A stretch of DNA of 64,000 nt from assembly GCA_964057225.1 (NCBI GenBank), contig OZ059894.1:11604131-11668130 (forward strand), written 5' to 3'. Source of the DNA: Auanema rhodensis. Its lineage: Eukaryota > Nematoda > Chromadorea > Rhabditida > Rhabditidae. Positions within the stretch are counted from its first letter, which is position 1; the number at the start of each line of letters is the position of its first letter. Below, one piece after another: positions 17,081 through 28,800 of the stretch. The notes under the pieces were generated by a model. That model worked only from the letters and a program-made list of their open reading frames with translations, was not told the origin of the DNA and made no database searches. The translations under genes were made by a program, and so were the position numbers.

Positions 17081-20000
17081 ATGGTTTATTGAATAACTAA
17101 TGTTATGATACAATAAATAACCAATAAAAAAGAGCCCAGAATCGGGGAGACGGTATTACCAGTACAACTTAAAACAGCAAGTAATTAAAAAGTACATAAT
17201 AAGACACATTGCCAACAGAGGCTAAAACGACTCAAGAGTCGGGGGAGTGGGTTAAAAAAAAATGAACAAAAAAAATGAATATTAAAGCAGAACAATGAGA
17301 AATCAAGTGCCGCTATGATCAAACAATTTGAGTGCCTACGGCAATGATGTTAAAAATAAACAACAAAATACATGTACCAATGAAGGTCAGAAAGAAAGAA
17401 ACAAAAGACAAAATAAGTAATACAAAAAGTAAATACATTACAATCAAATCACAAACAAGTCAATTGATAATTTCTTCTTCATATTGCCTTACACCAGAAA
17501 CATGTTCCACGTAGATATTCCTGGCCCACTTGATGGTATCGGCGACGACGAGCTTCTCCATTAGCCGGTTGTAGTGGCTGCTGATCTTGAGTGATCGGAG
17601 GGCTTGTCCGTTGAGCGGGTCCATAGTTCCAAGCATTCCTACGACATACGCTTCTACACTAGTCTTATAACCAAGACATTGGTATTGGCTGGCTATGTCA
17701 GCATATTTCCTCTCCTTTATCATACGCGCGGCTATCATGGCTTGACGGCGGTTTTCATAGCTCACTGTAACATCAACGATACTACAGTGTTTTGCGTCAT
17801 GATCGACCACTACTATGTCAGGTCGGAGTGTACTATTAATGCCAGGAAGAGGCTGGTTAGTGTAAACTTCTCCGTTTTTAGGCTCTGGCAGGGCTTTGAT
17901 AAGACGGTCCACGATGTTGTTGTGGCGGAGTTGGATTGCTCTCGTGTGAGAGTGGCAGTGTCCAAGAACATGTGCAGCAGTTTCGTTGGAGTAACTACAC
18001 CTGCGGCACTGTTTGTTTCCTTCTCCGTGTCTTCTACAGCCATTGAGCTGGAGAGTATTGAGTCGAGCCTTGTGGATGAATCGCCAATCAGCAAACCGTA
18101 TGAAATCTCCCTTCGCCATAAAGTGATTGGACGCTTTGTTGAGCATTGTGACATCAAAGACTTTCCCTTGATCCGGTTTTTGAAGAAGGATCCGAAGGTC
18201 TTTCAGCCATAATGCACGTCGCAGGCTTCTGTGGCATAGTGAAGGTGTTAACAGTTGGTTGTTTAGATTGAGTTCTAAACCACTTTCGAGGCATGTCCAG
18301 TTAGCGTTGATGAGTTTCTTGAGTTGACGCATCGCTACTCTTACTCTAGTCCAGATGGAGGAAACATCAGATGTTTCGGTGTCGAAAATGCCATCAACGG
18401 AACCGTTGTAATATGCAGCTGTCTCATCGTTACTGGCTTGACGTTTAATCCTTTTTGATGCTACTTTTTTTGAGTCTTGATGCGCAATATCAGCTACTAC
18501 AAGATCAGATGACTTCAAAAGTTGGTAGGCATGAGTGACTTCACAGACGTCTGACAGGTGTTGGAGTCGAGAGAGACCAAGTCCGCCGTAGTTAGTTGGC
18601 AGGTAGATTGGTTCAGCACTGGCGTTTGGAGGATAGTGCATCCATCTACAGGCACAGCGTTTGAGTTCTTTGTCAAAGGCGACTAGTTTACTCTTTGGGA
18701 CGTGGCCATTCGTCATATGAAAATTAAGGCAGGGCATCAGGAAGGTGCGTACTGCGTCAGCTTTCTGCCATTCAGCAAGTAAGGATTTGTCAATTTTTTC
18801 CAAGTGTTGACTCATAATATTCACTGTTGGAACCGCAGACTTATGTAAATGCATTCCAGTAGGGATTCCCAGGTGGGAGTAGCTGTCAAATTTGCTAAGA
18901 GCGGGTAGAGAGGAGCTCTGTAGCATGTATGAGGCTGTTGATATTTTCCCTTTGTCGATCGTCAAGGTGGCGCATTTCGCTGGTTTGAAGGTCAAGCCTG
19001 TGAAATTAGCCGCATTTGATGCTGCGTCCAACATTTTCTGTAGATCTTCTGATGATGAGGAGACCAGGGCAAGGTCATCGGCGTACGCTAGCACAGCGAT
19101 GTTGTGGTTGTGTAGCTTATAGCCTGTAGAGGTTTCCAAGATGGTTTTAATTAGAGGTTCAATGGCAAGGTTGAACAGGATCGGAGATAGTGGGGATCCT
19201 TGTAACACACCTGCGTGAACTGGAATGGTCGAAGTGAGTCCGGAGCCTGTCTGGATTCTTGTAGAGGCATCTGTGTATAGAGCTCGTACTCGGGATATTG
19301 AGGCTTCAGCCATTCCTGACCATCTTAGAACGTCTAGCAGAGTTTCGTGTGGCAGCGATCCAAAAGCGTTTGCGAGATCAAGCCAAGCAATTGCAATTTT
19401 CTCACGTTTACGTTTAGCGTCCGCAATGGTACTTTGCAACATAAAGTTGTGTTCCATGCATCCAGCTTTGGCCACAAAGCCCTTTTGGGAGGGAGAAAGT
19501 CTTTTTTCTGCTCTTGCCCATGTTAGCAGTCGATGCGTAAGACAAGCTGAGTACGTCTTACCAATTGTGCACGAAAGTGCTATTGGTCGCCAGTTGTTAA
19601 TGTCAGCTTTATCACCTTTCTTATGGATGAGGACGGTGGTCGACTCTTTCCAGGAAAAAGGGATGTGTCCTAGCTTGTGTACGGTGTTAAATATCGCTGC
19701 TAATATGTGACCTCCTTGGTCAAATTTCTTCCAGTGCGAGTATCGAAGTCCATCAGCTCCTGGAGCCGTATCGCTGCAACGTCGTATGCGTTCCCAGACT
19801 TCCAAAGGGGTGAAAACACCTTCTAGTGGGTCGGTACTAGCTGGCAAATCCGGTCTGGTGACTGTGATGGGGAGGGCTGGGCCTTGACTGCTGTGAACAG
19901 AAAGGAAGTGTTTTTCAACCTCTGCAGATGGTATGGTGCAGGTTTCACTTTGTTCTCCGAGCAGTTGTCGAAAGGCTTTCTTCTTGTTGGCCCTCCAAAG

Positions 20001-20790
20001 CTTCTGGAGCTTCATCGCCTGGGTTTTTTGGTCTTCCTCAGGTTGTGTGTGTGGTCGGCGCCTTTGTCGGAAGTTGGGAACTTTGATCATAATGTCAAGA
20101 GACTTTCTGATTGTGTCTACCAACTCTTCCAGGACCTGCTCGAGCTCACTTTTGCACACTACCTTTTTAATTCTATCCACCCAAATATTTTCAGAGTTTC
20201 TATTCGGATCAGGGTCGGCAAAAGATGGTTCTGTACTCGGAACCCTGATCTCGTTGAATATTTCACTCTCTCGCGGAAGGGGGGAAACTTCGGCCTCTGG
20301 GGACAAGTCCAGAATTGGGGCCTCAAACAAGCGTACCGTTGATGGAGATCCTTGTTCCTGTCCACTGGATGATGTTTCCTCCATTGTACGCTCCTCCACG
20401 GGCGGGGTGGTCGTCCTTGTGCCTGGTGGGCGGGTGTTCCTGATCCTCCGCAATATAGGGCGGGAACTGGGCTCTCTCGGAGATAGAGGTGAGATCACCA
20501 CAGTTTCCTCTATGATGCGGAGACATCCTTCAGCTTTTTTCTGATGGCTTTTAACGGCCTTCAGATTGCTGGTGAGGCCACAGGCACGGCACTCAAATTC
20601 TACTCTGACCTCATGTTCTCTCCGAAGATGGCGGACGAGACCATTGTGGTCTGAGTAGGATCGCGGAATAGGAGCGCAGATTGAACACGAAAAAGGGCTC
20701 TGAAGAGGCACCTTTAGCTTGTAAAGCCCTTGCTCCATCTCTAGCAGATCTAAAGACTTACGTAGTACAGTTGCAATATCGATTTAGCCA
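17081..20790 (-). mobile_element. U2-specific non-LTR retrotransposon with RLE, copy 1
   Basis: 3710 bp, inserted in the same orientation as U2, with a 59-bp duplication of U2 nt 38-96. One ORF, a 52-bp 5' UTR and a 379-bp 3' UTR ending TTCAATAAACCAT without poly(A). The encoded RT and restriction-like endonuclease place it with the site-specific R2/NeSL-type lineages. U2-targeting members of these lineages have been described under the name Utopia. Membership is inferred from architecture and target, not from a tree. The insertion point falls at the GUAGUA branch-point-recognition motif. Confidence 0.93.
17460..20738 (-). CDS. RT / restriction-like endonuclease protein, copy 1
   Basis: 1092 aa. 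Two N-terminal zinc fingers: C18, C21, H37, H42 and C50, C53, H65, C72; such fingers bind target DNA in R2-type elements. RT from about 375 to 640: NNWRPIALSC, first catalytic Asp in WLDLANAFG (D454), GVLQGSPLSPILFN, and LAYADDLAL (D554, D555). A C-terminal CCHC motif starts at C911 (QCRRC ... H ... GHCH). Then comes the endonuclease signature RPDIVVVD (P973, D974), 14 residues and D989, followed by SYENRR. The protein would nick U2 DNA and prime reverse transcription there. No Ulp1-type protease or RNase H was seen. No stops or frameshifts; likely competent. TGA stop; ATG at 20738 is the first in frame. Confidence 0.95.
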   Translation of the reverse strand: MEQGLYKLKVPLQSPFSCSICAPIPRSYSDHNGLVRHLRREHEVRVEFECRACGLTSNLKAVKSHQKKAEGCLRIIEETVVISPLSPREPSSRPILRRIRNTRPPGTRTTTPPVEERTMEETSSSGQEQGSPSTVRLFEAPILDLSPEAEVSPLPRESEIFNEIRVPSTEPSFADPDPNRNSENIWVDRIKKVVCKSELEQVLEELVDTIRKSLDIMIKVPNFRQRRRPHTQPEEDQKTQAMKLQKLWRANKKKAFRQLLGEQSETCTIPSAEVEKHFLSVHSSQGPALPITVTRPDLPASTDPLEGVFTPLEVWERIRRCSDTAPGADGLRYSHWKKFDQGGHILAAIFNTVHKLGHIPFSWKESTTVLIHKKGDKADINNWRPIALSCTIGKTYSACLTHRLLTWARAEKRLSPSQKGFVAKAGCMEHNFMLQSTIADAKRKREKIAIAWLDLANAFGSLPHETLLDVLRWSGMAEASISRVRALYTDASTRIQTGSGLTSTIPVHAGVLQGSPLSPILFNLAIEPLIKTILETSTGYKLHNHNIAVLAYADDLALVSSSSEDLQKMLDAASNAANFTGLTFKPAKCATLTIDKGKISTASYMLQSSSLPALSKFDSYSHLGIPTGMHLHKSAVPTVNIMSQHLEKIDKSLLAEWQKADAVRTFLMPCLNFHMTNGHVPKSKLVAFDKELKRCACRWMHYPPNASAEPIYLPTNYGGLGLSRLQHLSDVCEVTHAYQLLKSSDLVVADIAHQDSKKVASKRIKRQASNDETAAYYNGSVDGIFDTETSDVSSIWTRVRVAMRQLKKLINANWTCLESGLELNLNNQLLTPSLCHRSLRRALWLKDLRILLQKPDQGKVFDVTMLNKASNHFMAKGDFIRFADWRFIHKARLNTLQLNGCRRHGEGNKQCRRCSYSNETAAHVLGHCHSHTRAIQLRHNNIVDRLIKALPEPKNGEVYTNQPLPGINSTLRPDIVVVDHDAKHCSIVDVTVSYENRRQAMIAARMIKERKYADIASQYQCLGYKTSVEAYVVGMLGTMDPLNGQALRSLKISSHYNRLMEKLVVADTIKWARNIYVEHVSGVRQYEEEIIN

Positions 20791-20886
20791 TTAACCTTAT
20801 TGTGAACCAATGGAACACATATCGAAGGTTAATTCGATAAGAACGATTACTACACTTTGATCTTAGCCAAAAGGCCGAGAAGCGAT
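20791..20886 (-). pseudogene. U2 snRNA 5' part (nt 1-96), interrupted
   Basis: U2 nt 1-96, including the duplicated 59 bp. The U2 promoter is intact, so transcription from it would run directly into the sense strand of the retrotransposon. Confidence 0.95.
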
Positions 20887-20971
20887 ACAGCATAGCCATG
20901 AGTATCAAAGACATCAAGCAAATGTATCGTACTTGTTACGAGTGCACTCTCTCATTTGAATATAAAAGTGT

Positions 20972-21049
20972 GGTTTGACAATCTTGACTGTACAGGTCAT
21001 AAATGGCTCATATAAACTGTGGATTTACTCAACTTTTGGACTTATTTTT
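20972..21049 (+). ncRNA. Candidate SL RNA
   Basis: Identical to the copy at 12073, 85 bp from the interrupted U2 copy. Confidence 0.6.
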
Positions 21050-21329
21050 TTCTTATTCGAAGCGCTGCACTTTTTTCTATTCTTTTTATTCAAATACTTG
21101 TATATAGTTTTATATGTACGGTTGCAAAGTTTCCGAATATTTTATATATTTTTATACAATAATTAGGAGAAGGTTAATACAATGAAATCTCCCAACTTTA
21201 CAGTGTTTGTATTGCTTACAGTATCTAGAACAACCACTCTTGTAATATTAGAGCACATATCAATCAACAACTTTTTCTAGTTATCAAAGCTTTTTTATTT
21301 CTTCAAGATATTTCAAATAAAATATAAAA

Positions 21330-21447
21330 GCTTACGACACCCGGGATTCCCAAGCCGTCTCCGATCCAAGTACTAACCGGGCCCAACGTTGCTTGACTTG
21401 CCAGATCGGACGGGATGGCGTACTTTCAACGTGGTATGGTCGTAAGC
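21330..21447 (-). rRNA. 5S rRNA (5S-A)
   Basis: Consensus copy, full length. Confidence 0.97.
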
Positions 21448-21689
21448 AATGTTATATTCTTCATTATCAGTTATATCACTCTAAATCTTGTTGTTAATAG
21501 TTAGGACCACAAAGAAAACAACAGGAACAGTAACAAATGAAATGCCCAAACTTTACAGTGTTCGAGTTATTTACAGTATCTAAGACTACCTCTGTCGTGT
21601 TATTAGAGCAAACATTCGATTAACAACAACTTTTTTTTAGTTATCAAAGCTTTTTTATTTCTTCAAAAAATTTCAAATAAAATATAAAA

Positions 21690-21807
21690 GCTTACGACAC
21701 CCGGGATTCCCAAGCCGTCTCCGATCCAAGTACTAACCGGGCCCAACGTTGCTTGACTTGCCAGATCGGACGGGATGGCGTACTTTCAACGTGGTATGGT
21801 CGTAAGC
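21690..21807 (-). rRNA. 5S rRNA (5S-B)
   Basis: Consensus copy, full length. Confidence 0.97.
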
Positions 21808-21949
21808 AATGTCATATTCTTCATTATCAGTTATATCACTCTAAATCTTGTTGTTAATAGATACGACCACAAAGAAAACAACAGGAACAGTAACAATAAC
21901 AAAAAAAATTTTTTTTTCACCTATGTGTCTAAAGGTTAGCCATGTATCC

Positions 21950-21999
<50 letters not shown>

Positions 22000-23181
22000 A
22001 CAGTAAAAAGTCCAATCAAGAGAGAAATTTTTTCAACACATAGTTGTTTTTTTTTTAAATATCATTGTTTTTCCTCATAACTCGGTTTAAACTCGTTCTA
22101 ACCCGTTGAAATACGTCTAGAAAGTCTTTATAACATGCATATGTATGATAGAACTTCATATTTATTGTAATAGAAAATTTTATTTTCAGACGTCTTGGTT
22201 AACAATGATATGTTTTACCCCCTTATAATTTTTATCATAATGTTCCTTATACGGAACGCTCAATGAAACTTGCTTCCAGAAAAATTTCTTTCTATTTTTT
22301 CTTCATATGTACGTAGATACTATAGAGAACTATGATAGAAAACTTTAACATTCACGAAATCATCATTTCTCATTACGCTACGGAGGTTTAAAAAGCTGTG
22401 TTTTACCTTATAATAGACCGGAAAACCCTTGTGTTAAAACTGGACCGTTTTTACACATATAAAAATGTCCCGTATTCGGGACCCTAATGTAACTTTTGAT
22501 TCCCTATATTTTTTTTCATGAAATTTACAATCTACTGTAGAAAGAAGAATTATTTTTATAAAAACTGTAAATTTTTGAAAAATGAAAACAAAACGAAAAC
22601 AAAAACAACTTTTTTTTGAACATTTTCTCACACAAGGGTCCCCCCTTACCTACTTTTTTTCTCATTACTCGTTTCAACCTCATCCGATCACTCTGCAAAC
22701 ATGTTTAATCGTTCTAACTTGTTGAAATACGTCTTAAAAGTCTAAACAACATGCATATGCATAATAGAAACCACCCGAATAGGCCCCCACGCACTAAACG
22801 AGATATATACATTACCAGTATAGTAATAGAACACATATTGAAGATTAATTCGATAAGAACAATTTATTGACGTAGAGAATGTTTGTTCCGAAAAACTACA
22901 ATATTAAACTATAAAAGTAACAAAAGCGTAGAGGCAGCAAAGACATGAATAAACATAAATGTAAATACAGAATTACCAGGTAGTACATAAGTATGACAAA
23001 AAATTATAAGAAAGCCATGAAAATAGAAGGTTTGTGAACAAATGAGAGGTACATCTTTGATCGTATAGTCATTTCTAAACCGTTCGTATGCTGCAGCATC
23101 GTCATAAGCGTCACTCAAGTTGAATTTCCATGTGTACTACACGATTTTCATTCTTATTGTTACATTCTTTCCCTGAGGGAA

Positions 23182-23365
23182 TGGGCCGTTCCCGCCAGCA
23201 GTGCAAGAGCGGGTCGACCCGTGAGGTGGAGCTAGCAAGCCAGCATCTACCTCAAGTCTCAAAAATCGGTTAACCTTATTGTGAACCAATGGAACACATA
23301 TCGAAGGTTAATTCGATAAGAACGATTACTACACTTTGATCTTAGCCAAAAGGCCGAGAAGCGAT
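23182..23365 (-). ncRNA. U2 snRNA (intact)
   Basis: Full 184 nt, same as 11804-11987. Confidence 0.96.
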
Positions 23366-23450
23366 ACAGCATAGCCATGAGTATCAAAGACATCAAGCAA
23401 ATGTATCGTACTTGTTACGAGTGCACTCTCTCATTTGAATATAAAAGTGT

Positions 23451-23528
23451 GGTTTGACAATCTTGACTGTACAGGTCATAAATGGCTCATATAAACTGTG
23501 GATTTACTCAACTTTTGGACTTATTTTT
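23451..23528 (+). ncRNA. Candidate SL RNA
   Basis: Same as 12073, beside an intact U2. Confidence 0.6.
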
Positions 23529-23808
23529 TTCTTATTCGAAGCGCTGCACTTTTTTCTATTCTTTTTATTCAAATACTTGTATATAGTTTTATATGTACGG
23601 TTGCAAAGTTTCCGAATATTTTATATATTTTTATACAATAATTAGGAGAAGGTTAATACAATGAAATCTCCCAACTTTACAGTGTTTGTATTGCTTACAG
23701 TATCTAGAACAACCACTCTTGTAATATTAGAGCACATATCAATCAACAACTTTTTCTAGTTATCAAAGCTTTTTTATTTCTTCAAGATATTTCAAATAAA
23801 ATATAAAA

Positions 23809-23926
23809 GCTTACGACACCCGGGATTCCCAAGCCGTCTCCGATCCAAGTACTAACCGGGCCCAACGTTGCTTGACTTGCCAGATCGGACGGGATGACGT
23901 ACTTTCAACGTGGTATGGTCGTAAGC
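23809..23926 (-). rRNA. 5S rRNA (5S-A), single-base variant
   Basis: Differs from all other copies at 23897: plus-strand A for G, that is C to T in the RNA sense, within GGGATGGCG. Confidence 0.95.
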
Positions 23927-24168
23927 AATGTTATATTCTTCATTATCAGTTATATCACTCTAAATCTTGTTGTTAATAGTTAGGACCACAAAGAAAACAA
24001 CAGGAACAGTAACAAATGAAATGCCCAAACTTTACAGTGTTCGAGTTATTTACAGTATCTAAGACTACCTCTGTCGTGTTATTAGAGCAAACATTCGATT
24101 AACAACAACTTTTTTTTAGTTATCAAAGCTTTTTTATTTCTTCAAAAAATTTCAAATAAAATATAAAA

Positions 24169-24286
24169 GCTTACGACACCCGGGATTCCCAAGCCGTCTC
24201 CGATCCAAGTACTAACCGGGCCCAACGTTGCTTGACTTGCCAGATCGGACGGGATGGCGTACTTTCAACGTGGTATGGTCGTAAGC
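24169..24286 (-). rRNA. 5S rRNA (5S-B)
   Basis: Consensus copy, full length. Confidence 0.97.
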
Positions 24287-24428
24287 AATGTCATATTCTT
24301 CATTATCAGTTATATCACTCTAAATCTTGTTGTTAATAGATACGACCACAAAGAAAACAACAGGAACAGTAACAATAACAAAAAAAATTTTTTTTTCACC
24401 TATGTGTCTAAAGGTTAGCCATGTATCC

Positions 24429-24478
<50 letters not shown>

Positions 24479-25660
24479 ACAGTAAAAAGTCCAATCAAGA
24501 GAGAAATTTTTTCAACACATAGTTGTTTTTTTTTTAAATATCATTGTTTTTCCTCATAACTCGGTTTAAACTCGTTCTAACCCGTTGAAATACGTCTAGA
24601 AAGTCTTTATAACATGCATATGTATGATAGAACTTCATATTTATTGTAATAGAAAATTTTATTTTCAGACGTCTTGGTTAACAATGATATGTTTTACCCC
24701 CTTATAATTTTTATCATAATGTTCCTTATACGGAACGCTCAATGAAACTTGCTTCCAGAAAAATTTCTTTCTATTTTTTCTTCATATGTACGTAGATACT
24801 ATAGAGAACTATGATAGAAAACTTTAACATTCACGAAATCATCATTTCTCATTACGCTACGGAGGTTTAAAAAGCTGTGTTTTACCTTATAATAGACCGG
24901 AAAACCCTTGTGTTAAAACTGGACCGTTTTTACACATATAAAAATGTCCCGTATTCGGGACCCTAATGTAACTTTTGATTCCCTATATTTTTTTTCATGA
25001 AATTTACAATCTACTGTAGAAAGAAGAATTATTTTTATAAAAACTGTAAATTTTTGAAAAATGAAAACAAAACGAAAACAAAAACAACTTTTTTTTGAAC
25101 ATTTTCTCACACAAGGGTCCCCCCTTACCTACTTTTTTTCTCATTACTCGTTTCAACCTCATCCGATCACTCTGCAAACATGTTTAATCGTTCTAACTTG
25201 TTGAAATACGTCTTAAAAGTCTAAACAACATGCATATGCATAATAGAAACCACCCGAATAGGCCCCCACGCACTAAACGAGATATATACATTACCAGTAT
25301 AGTAATAGAACACATATTGAAGATTAATTCGATAAGAACAATTTATTGACGTAGAGAATGTTTGTTCCGAAAAACTACAATATTAAACTATAAAAGTAAC
25401 AAAAGCGTAGAGGCAGCAAAGACATGAATAAACATAAATGTAAATACAGAATTACCAGGTAGTACATAAGTATGACAAAAAATTATAAGAAAGCCATGAA
25501 AATAGAAGGTTTGTGAACAAATGAGAGGTACATCTTTGATCGTATAGTCATTTCTAAACCGTTCGTATGCTGCAGCATCGTCATAAGCGTCACTCAAGTT
25601 GAATTTCCATGTGTACTACACGATTTTCATTCTTATTGTTACATTCTTTCCCTGAGGGAA

Positions 25661-25807
25661 TGGGCCGTTCCCGCCAGCAGTGCAAGAGCGGGTCGACCCG
25701 TGAGGTGGAGCTAGCAAGCCAGCATCTACCTCAAGTCTCAAAAATCGGTTAACCTTATTGTGAACCAATGGAACACATATCGAAGGTTAATTCGATAAGA
25801 ACGATTA
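25661..25807 (-). pseudogene. U2 snRNA 3' part, interrupted (multi-insertion locus)
   Basis: U2 nt 38-184. Its 5' counterpart is now 7.4 kb away at 33159-33236 because five elements sit between them. Confidence 0.95.
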
Positions 25808-28800
25808 ATGGTTTATTGAATAACTAATGTTATGATACAATAAATAACCAATAAAAAAGAGCCCAGAATCGGGGAGACGGTATTACCAGTACAACTTAAA
25901 ACAGCAAGTAATTAAAAAGTACATAATAAGACACATTGCCAACAGAGGCTAAAACGACTCAAGAGTCGGGGGAGTGGGTTAAAAAAAATGAACAAAAAAA
26001 TGAATATTAAAGCAGAACAATGAGAAATCAAGTGCCGCTATGATCAAACAATTTGAGTGCCTACGGCAATGATGTTAAAAATAAACAACAAAATACATGT
26101 ACCAATGAAGGTCAGAAAGAAAGAAACAAAAGACAAAAATAAGTAATACAAAAAGTAAATACATTACAATCAAATCACAAACAAGTCAATTGATAATTTC
26201 TTCTTCATATTGCCTTACACCAGAAACATGTTCCACGTAGATATTCCTGGCCCACTTGATGGTATCGGCGACGACGAGCTTCTCCATTAGCCGGTTGTAG
26301 TGGCTGCTGATCTTGAGTGATCGGAGGGCTTGTCCGTTGAGCGGGTCCATAGTTCCAAGCATTCCTACGACATATGCTTCTACACTAGTCTTATAACCAA
26401 GACATTGGTATTGGCTGGCTATGTCAGCATATTTCCTCTCCTTTATCATACGCGCGGCTATCATGGCTTGACGGCGGTTTTCATAGCTCACTGTAACATC
26501 AACGATACTACAGTGTTTTGCGTCATGATCGACCACTACTATGTCAGGTCGGAGTGTACTATTAATGTCAGGAAGAGGCTGGTTAGTGTAAACTTCTCCG
26601 TTTTTAGGCTCTGGCAGGGCTTTGATAAGACGGTCCACGATGTTGTTGTGGCGGAGTTGGATTGCTCTCGTGTGAGAGTGGCAGTGTCCAAGAACATGTG
26701 CAGCAGTTTCGTTGGAGTAACTACACCTGCGGCACTGTTTGTTTCCTTCTCCGTGTCTTCTACAGCCATTGAGCTGGAGAGTATTGAGTCGAGCCTTGTG
26801 GATGAATCGCCAATCAGCAAACCGTATGAAATCTCCCTTCGCCATAAAGTGATTGGACGCTTTGTTGAGCATTGTGACATCAAAGACTTTCCCTTGATCC
26901 GGTTTTTGAAGAAGGATCCGAAGGTCTTTCAGCCATAATGCACGTCGCAGGCTTCTGTGGCATAGTGAAGGTGTTAACAGTTGGTTGTTTAGATTGAGTT
27001 CTAAACCACTTTCGAGGCATGTCCAGTTAGCGTTGATGAGTTTCTTGAGTTGACGCATCGCTACTCTTACTCTAGTCCAGATGGAGGAAACATCAGATGT
27101 TTCGGTGTCGAAAATGCCATCAACGGAACCGTTGTAATATGCAGCTGTCTCATCGTTACTGGCTTGACGTTTAATCCTTTTTGATGCTACTTTTTTTGAG
27201 TCTTGATGCGCAATATCAGCTACTACAAGATCAGATGACTTCAAAAGTTGGTAGGCATGAGTGACTTCACAGACGTCTGACAGGTGTTGGAGTCGAGAGA
27301 GACCAAGTCCGCCGTAGTTAGTTGGCAGGTAGATTGGTTCAGCACTGGCGTTTGGAGGATAGTGCATCCATCTACGGGCACAGCGTTTGAGTTCTTTGTC
27401 AAAGGCGACTAGTTTACTCTTTGGGACGTGGCCATTCGTCATATGAAAATTAAGGCAGGGCATCAGGAAGGTGCGTACTGCGTCAGCTTTCTGCCATTCA
27501 GCAAGTAAGGATTTGTCAATTTTTTCCAAGTGTTGACTCATAATATTCACTGTTGGAACCGCAGACTTATGTAAATGCATTCCAGTAGGGATTCCCAGGT
27601 GGGAGTAGCTGTCGAATTTGCTGAGAGCGGGTAGAGAGGAGCTCTGTAGCATGTATGAGGCTGTTGATATTTTCCCTTTGTCGATCGTCAAGGTGGCGCA
27701 TTTCGCTGGTTTGAAGGTCAAGCCTGTGAAATTAGCCGCATTTGATGCTGCGTCCAACATTTTCTGTAGATCTTCTGATGATGAGGAGACCAGGGCAAGG
27801 TCATCGGCGTACGCTAGCACAGCGATGTTGTGGTTGTGTAGCTTATAGCCAGTAGAGGATTCCAAGATGGTTTTAATTAGAGGTTCAATGGCAAGGTTGA
27901 ACAGGATCGGAGATAGTGGGGATCCTTGTAACACACCTGCATGAACTGGAATGGTCGATGTGAGTCCGGAGCCTGTCTGGATTCTTGTAGAGGCATCTGT
28001 GTATAGAGCTCGTACTCGGGATATTGAGGCTTCAGCCACTCCTGACCATCTTAGAACGTCTAGCAGAGTTTCGTGTGGCAGCGATCCAAAAGCGTTTGCG
28101 AGATCAAGCCAAGCAATTGCAATTTTCTCACGTTTACGTTTAGCGTCCGCAATGGTACTTTGCAACATAAAGTTGTGTTCCATGCATCCAGCTTTGGCCA
28201 CAAAGCCCTTTTGGGAGGGAGAAAGTCTTTTTTCTGCTCTTGCCCATGTTAGCAGTCGATGCGTAAGACAAGCTGAGTACGTCTTACCAATTGTGCACGA
28301 AAGTGCTATTGGTCGCCAGTTGTTAATGTCAGCTTTATCACCTTTCTTATGGATGAGGACGGTGGTCGACTCTTTCCAGGAAAAAGGGATGTGTCCTAGC
28401 TTGTGTACGGTGTTAAATATCGCTGCTAATATGTGACCTCCTTGGTCAAATTTCTTCCAGTGCGAGTATCGAAGTCCATCAGCTCCTGGAGCCGTATCGC
28501 TGCAACGTCGTATGCGTTCCCAGACTTCCAAAGGGGTGAAAACACCTTCTAATGGGTCGGTACTAGCTGGCAAATCCGGTCTGGTGACTGTGATGGGGAG
28601 GGCTGGGCCTTGACTGCTGTGAACAGAAAGGAAATGTTTTTCAACCTCTGCAGATGGTATGGTGCAGGTTTCACTTTGTTCTCCGAGCAGTTGTCGAAAG
28701 GCTTTCTTCTTGTTGGCCCTCCAGAGCTTCTGGAGCTTCATCGCCTGGGTTTTTTGGTCTTCCTCAGGTTGTGTGTGTGGTCGGCGCCTTTGTCGGAAGT

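Noticed and set aside
17604..18212. 202-codon plus ORF antisense to the RT element, and other long plus frames at 19225-20544 and 26330-29270
   Set aside because: Shadow frames of the RT/endonuclease gene; same frames in both copies because the sense protein is conserved.
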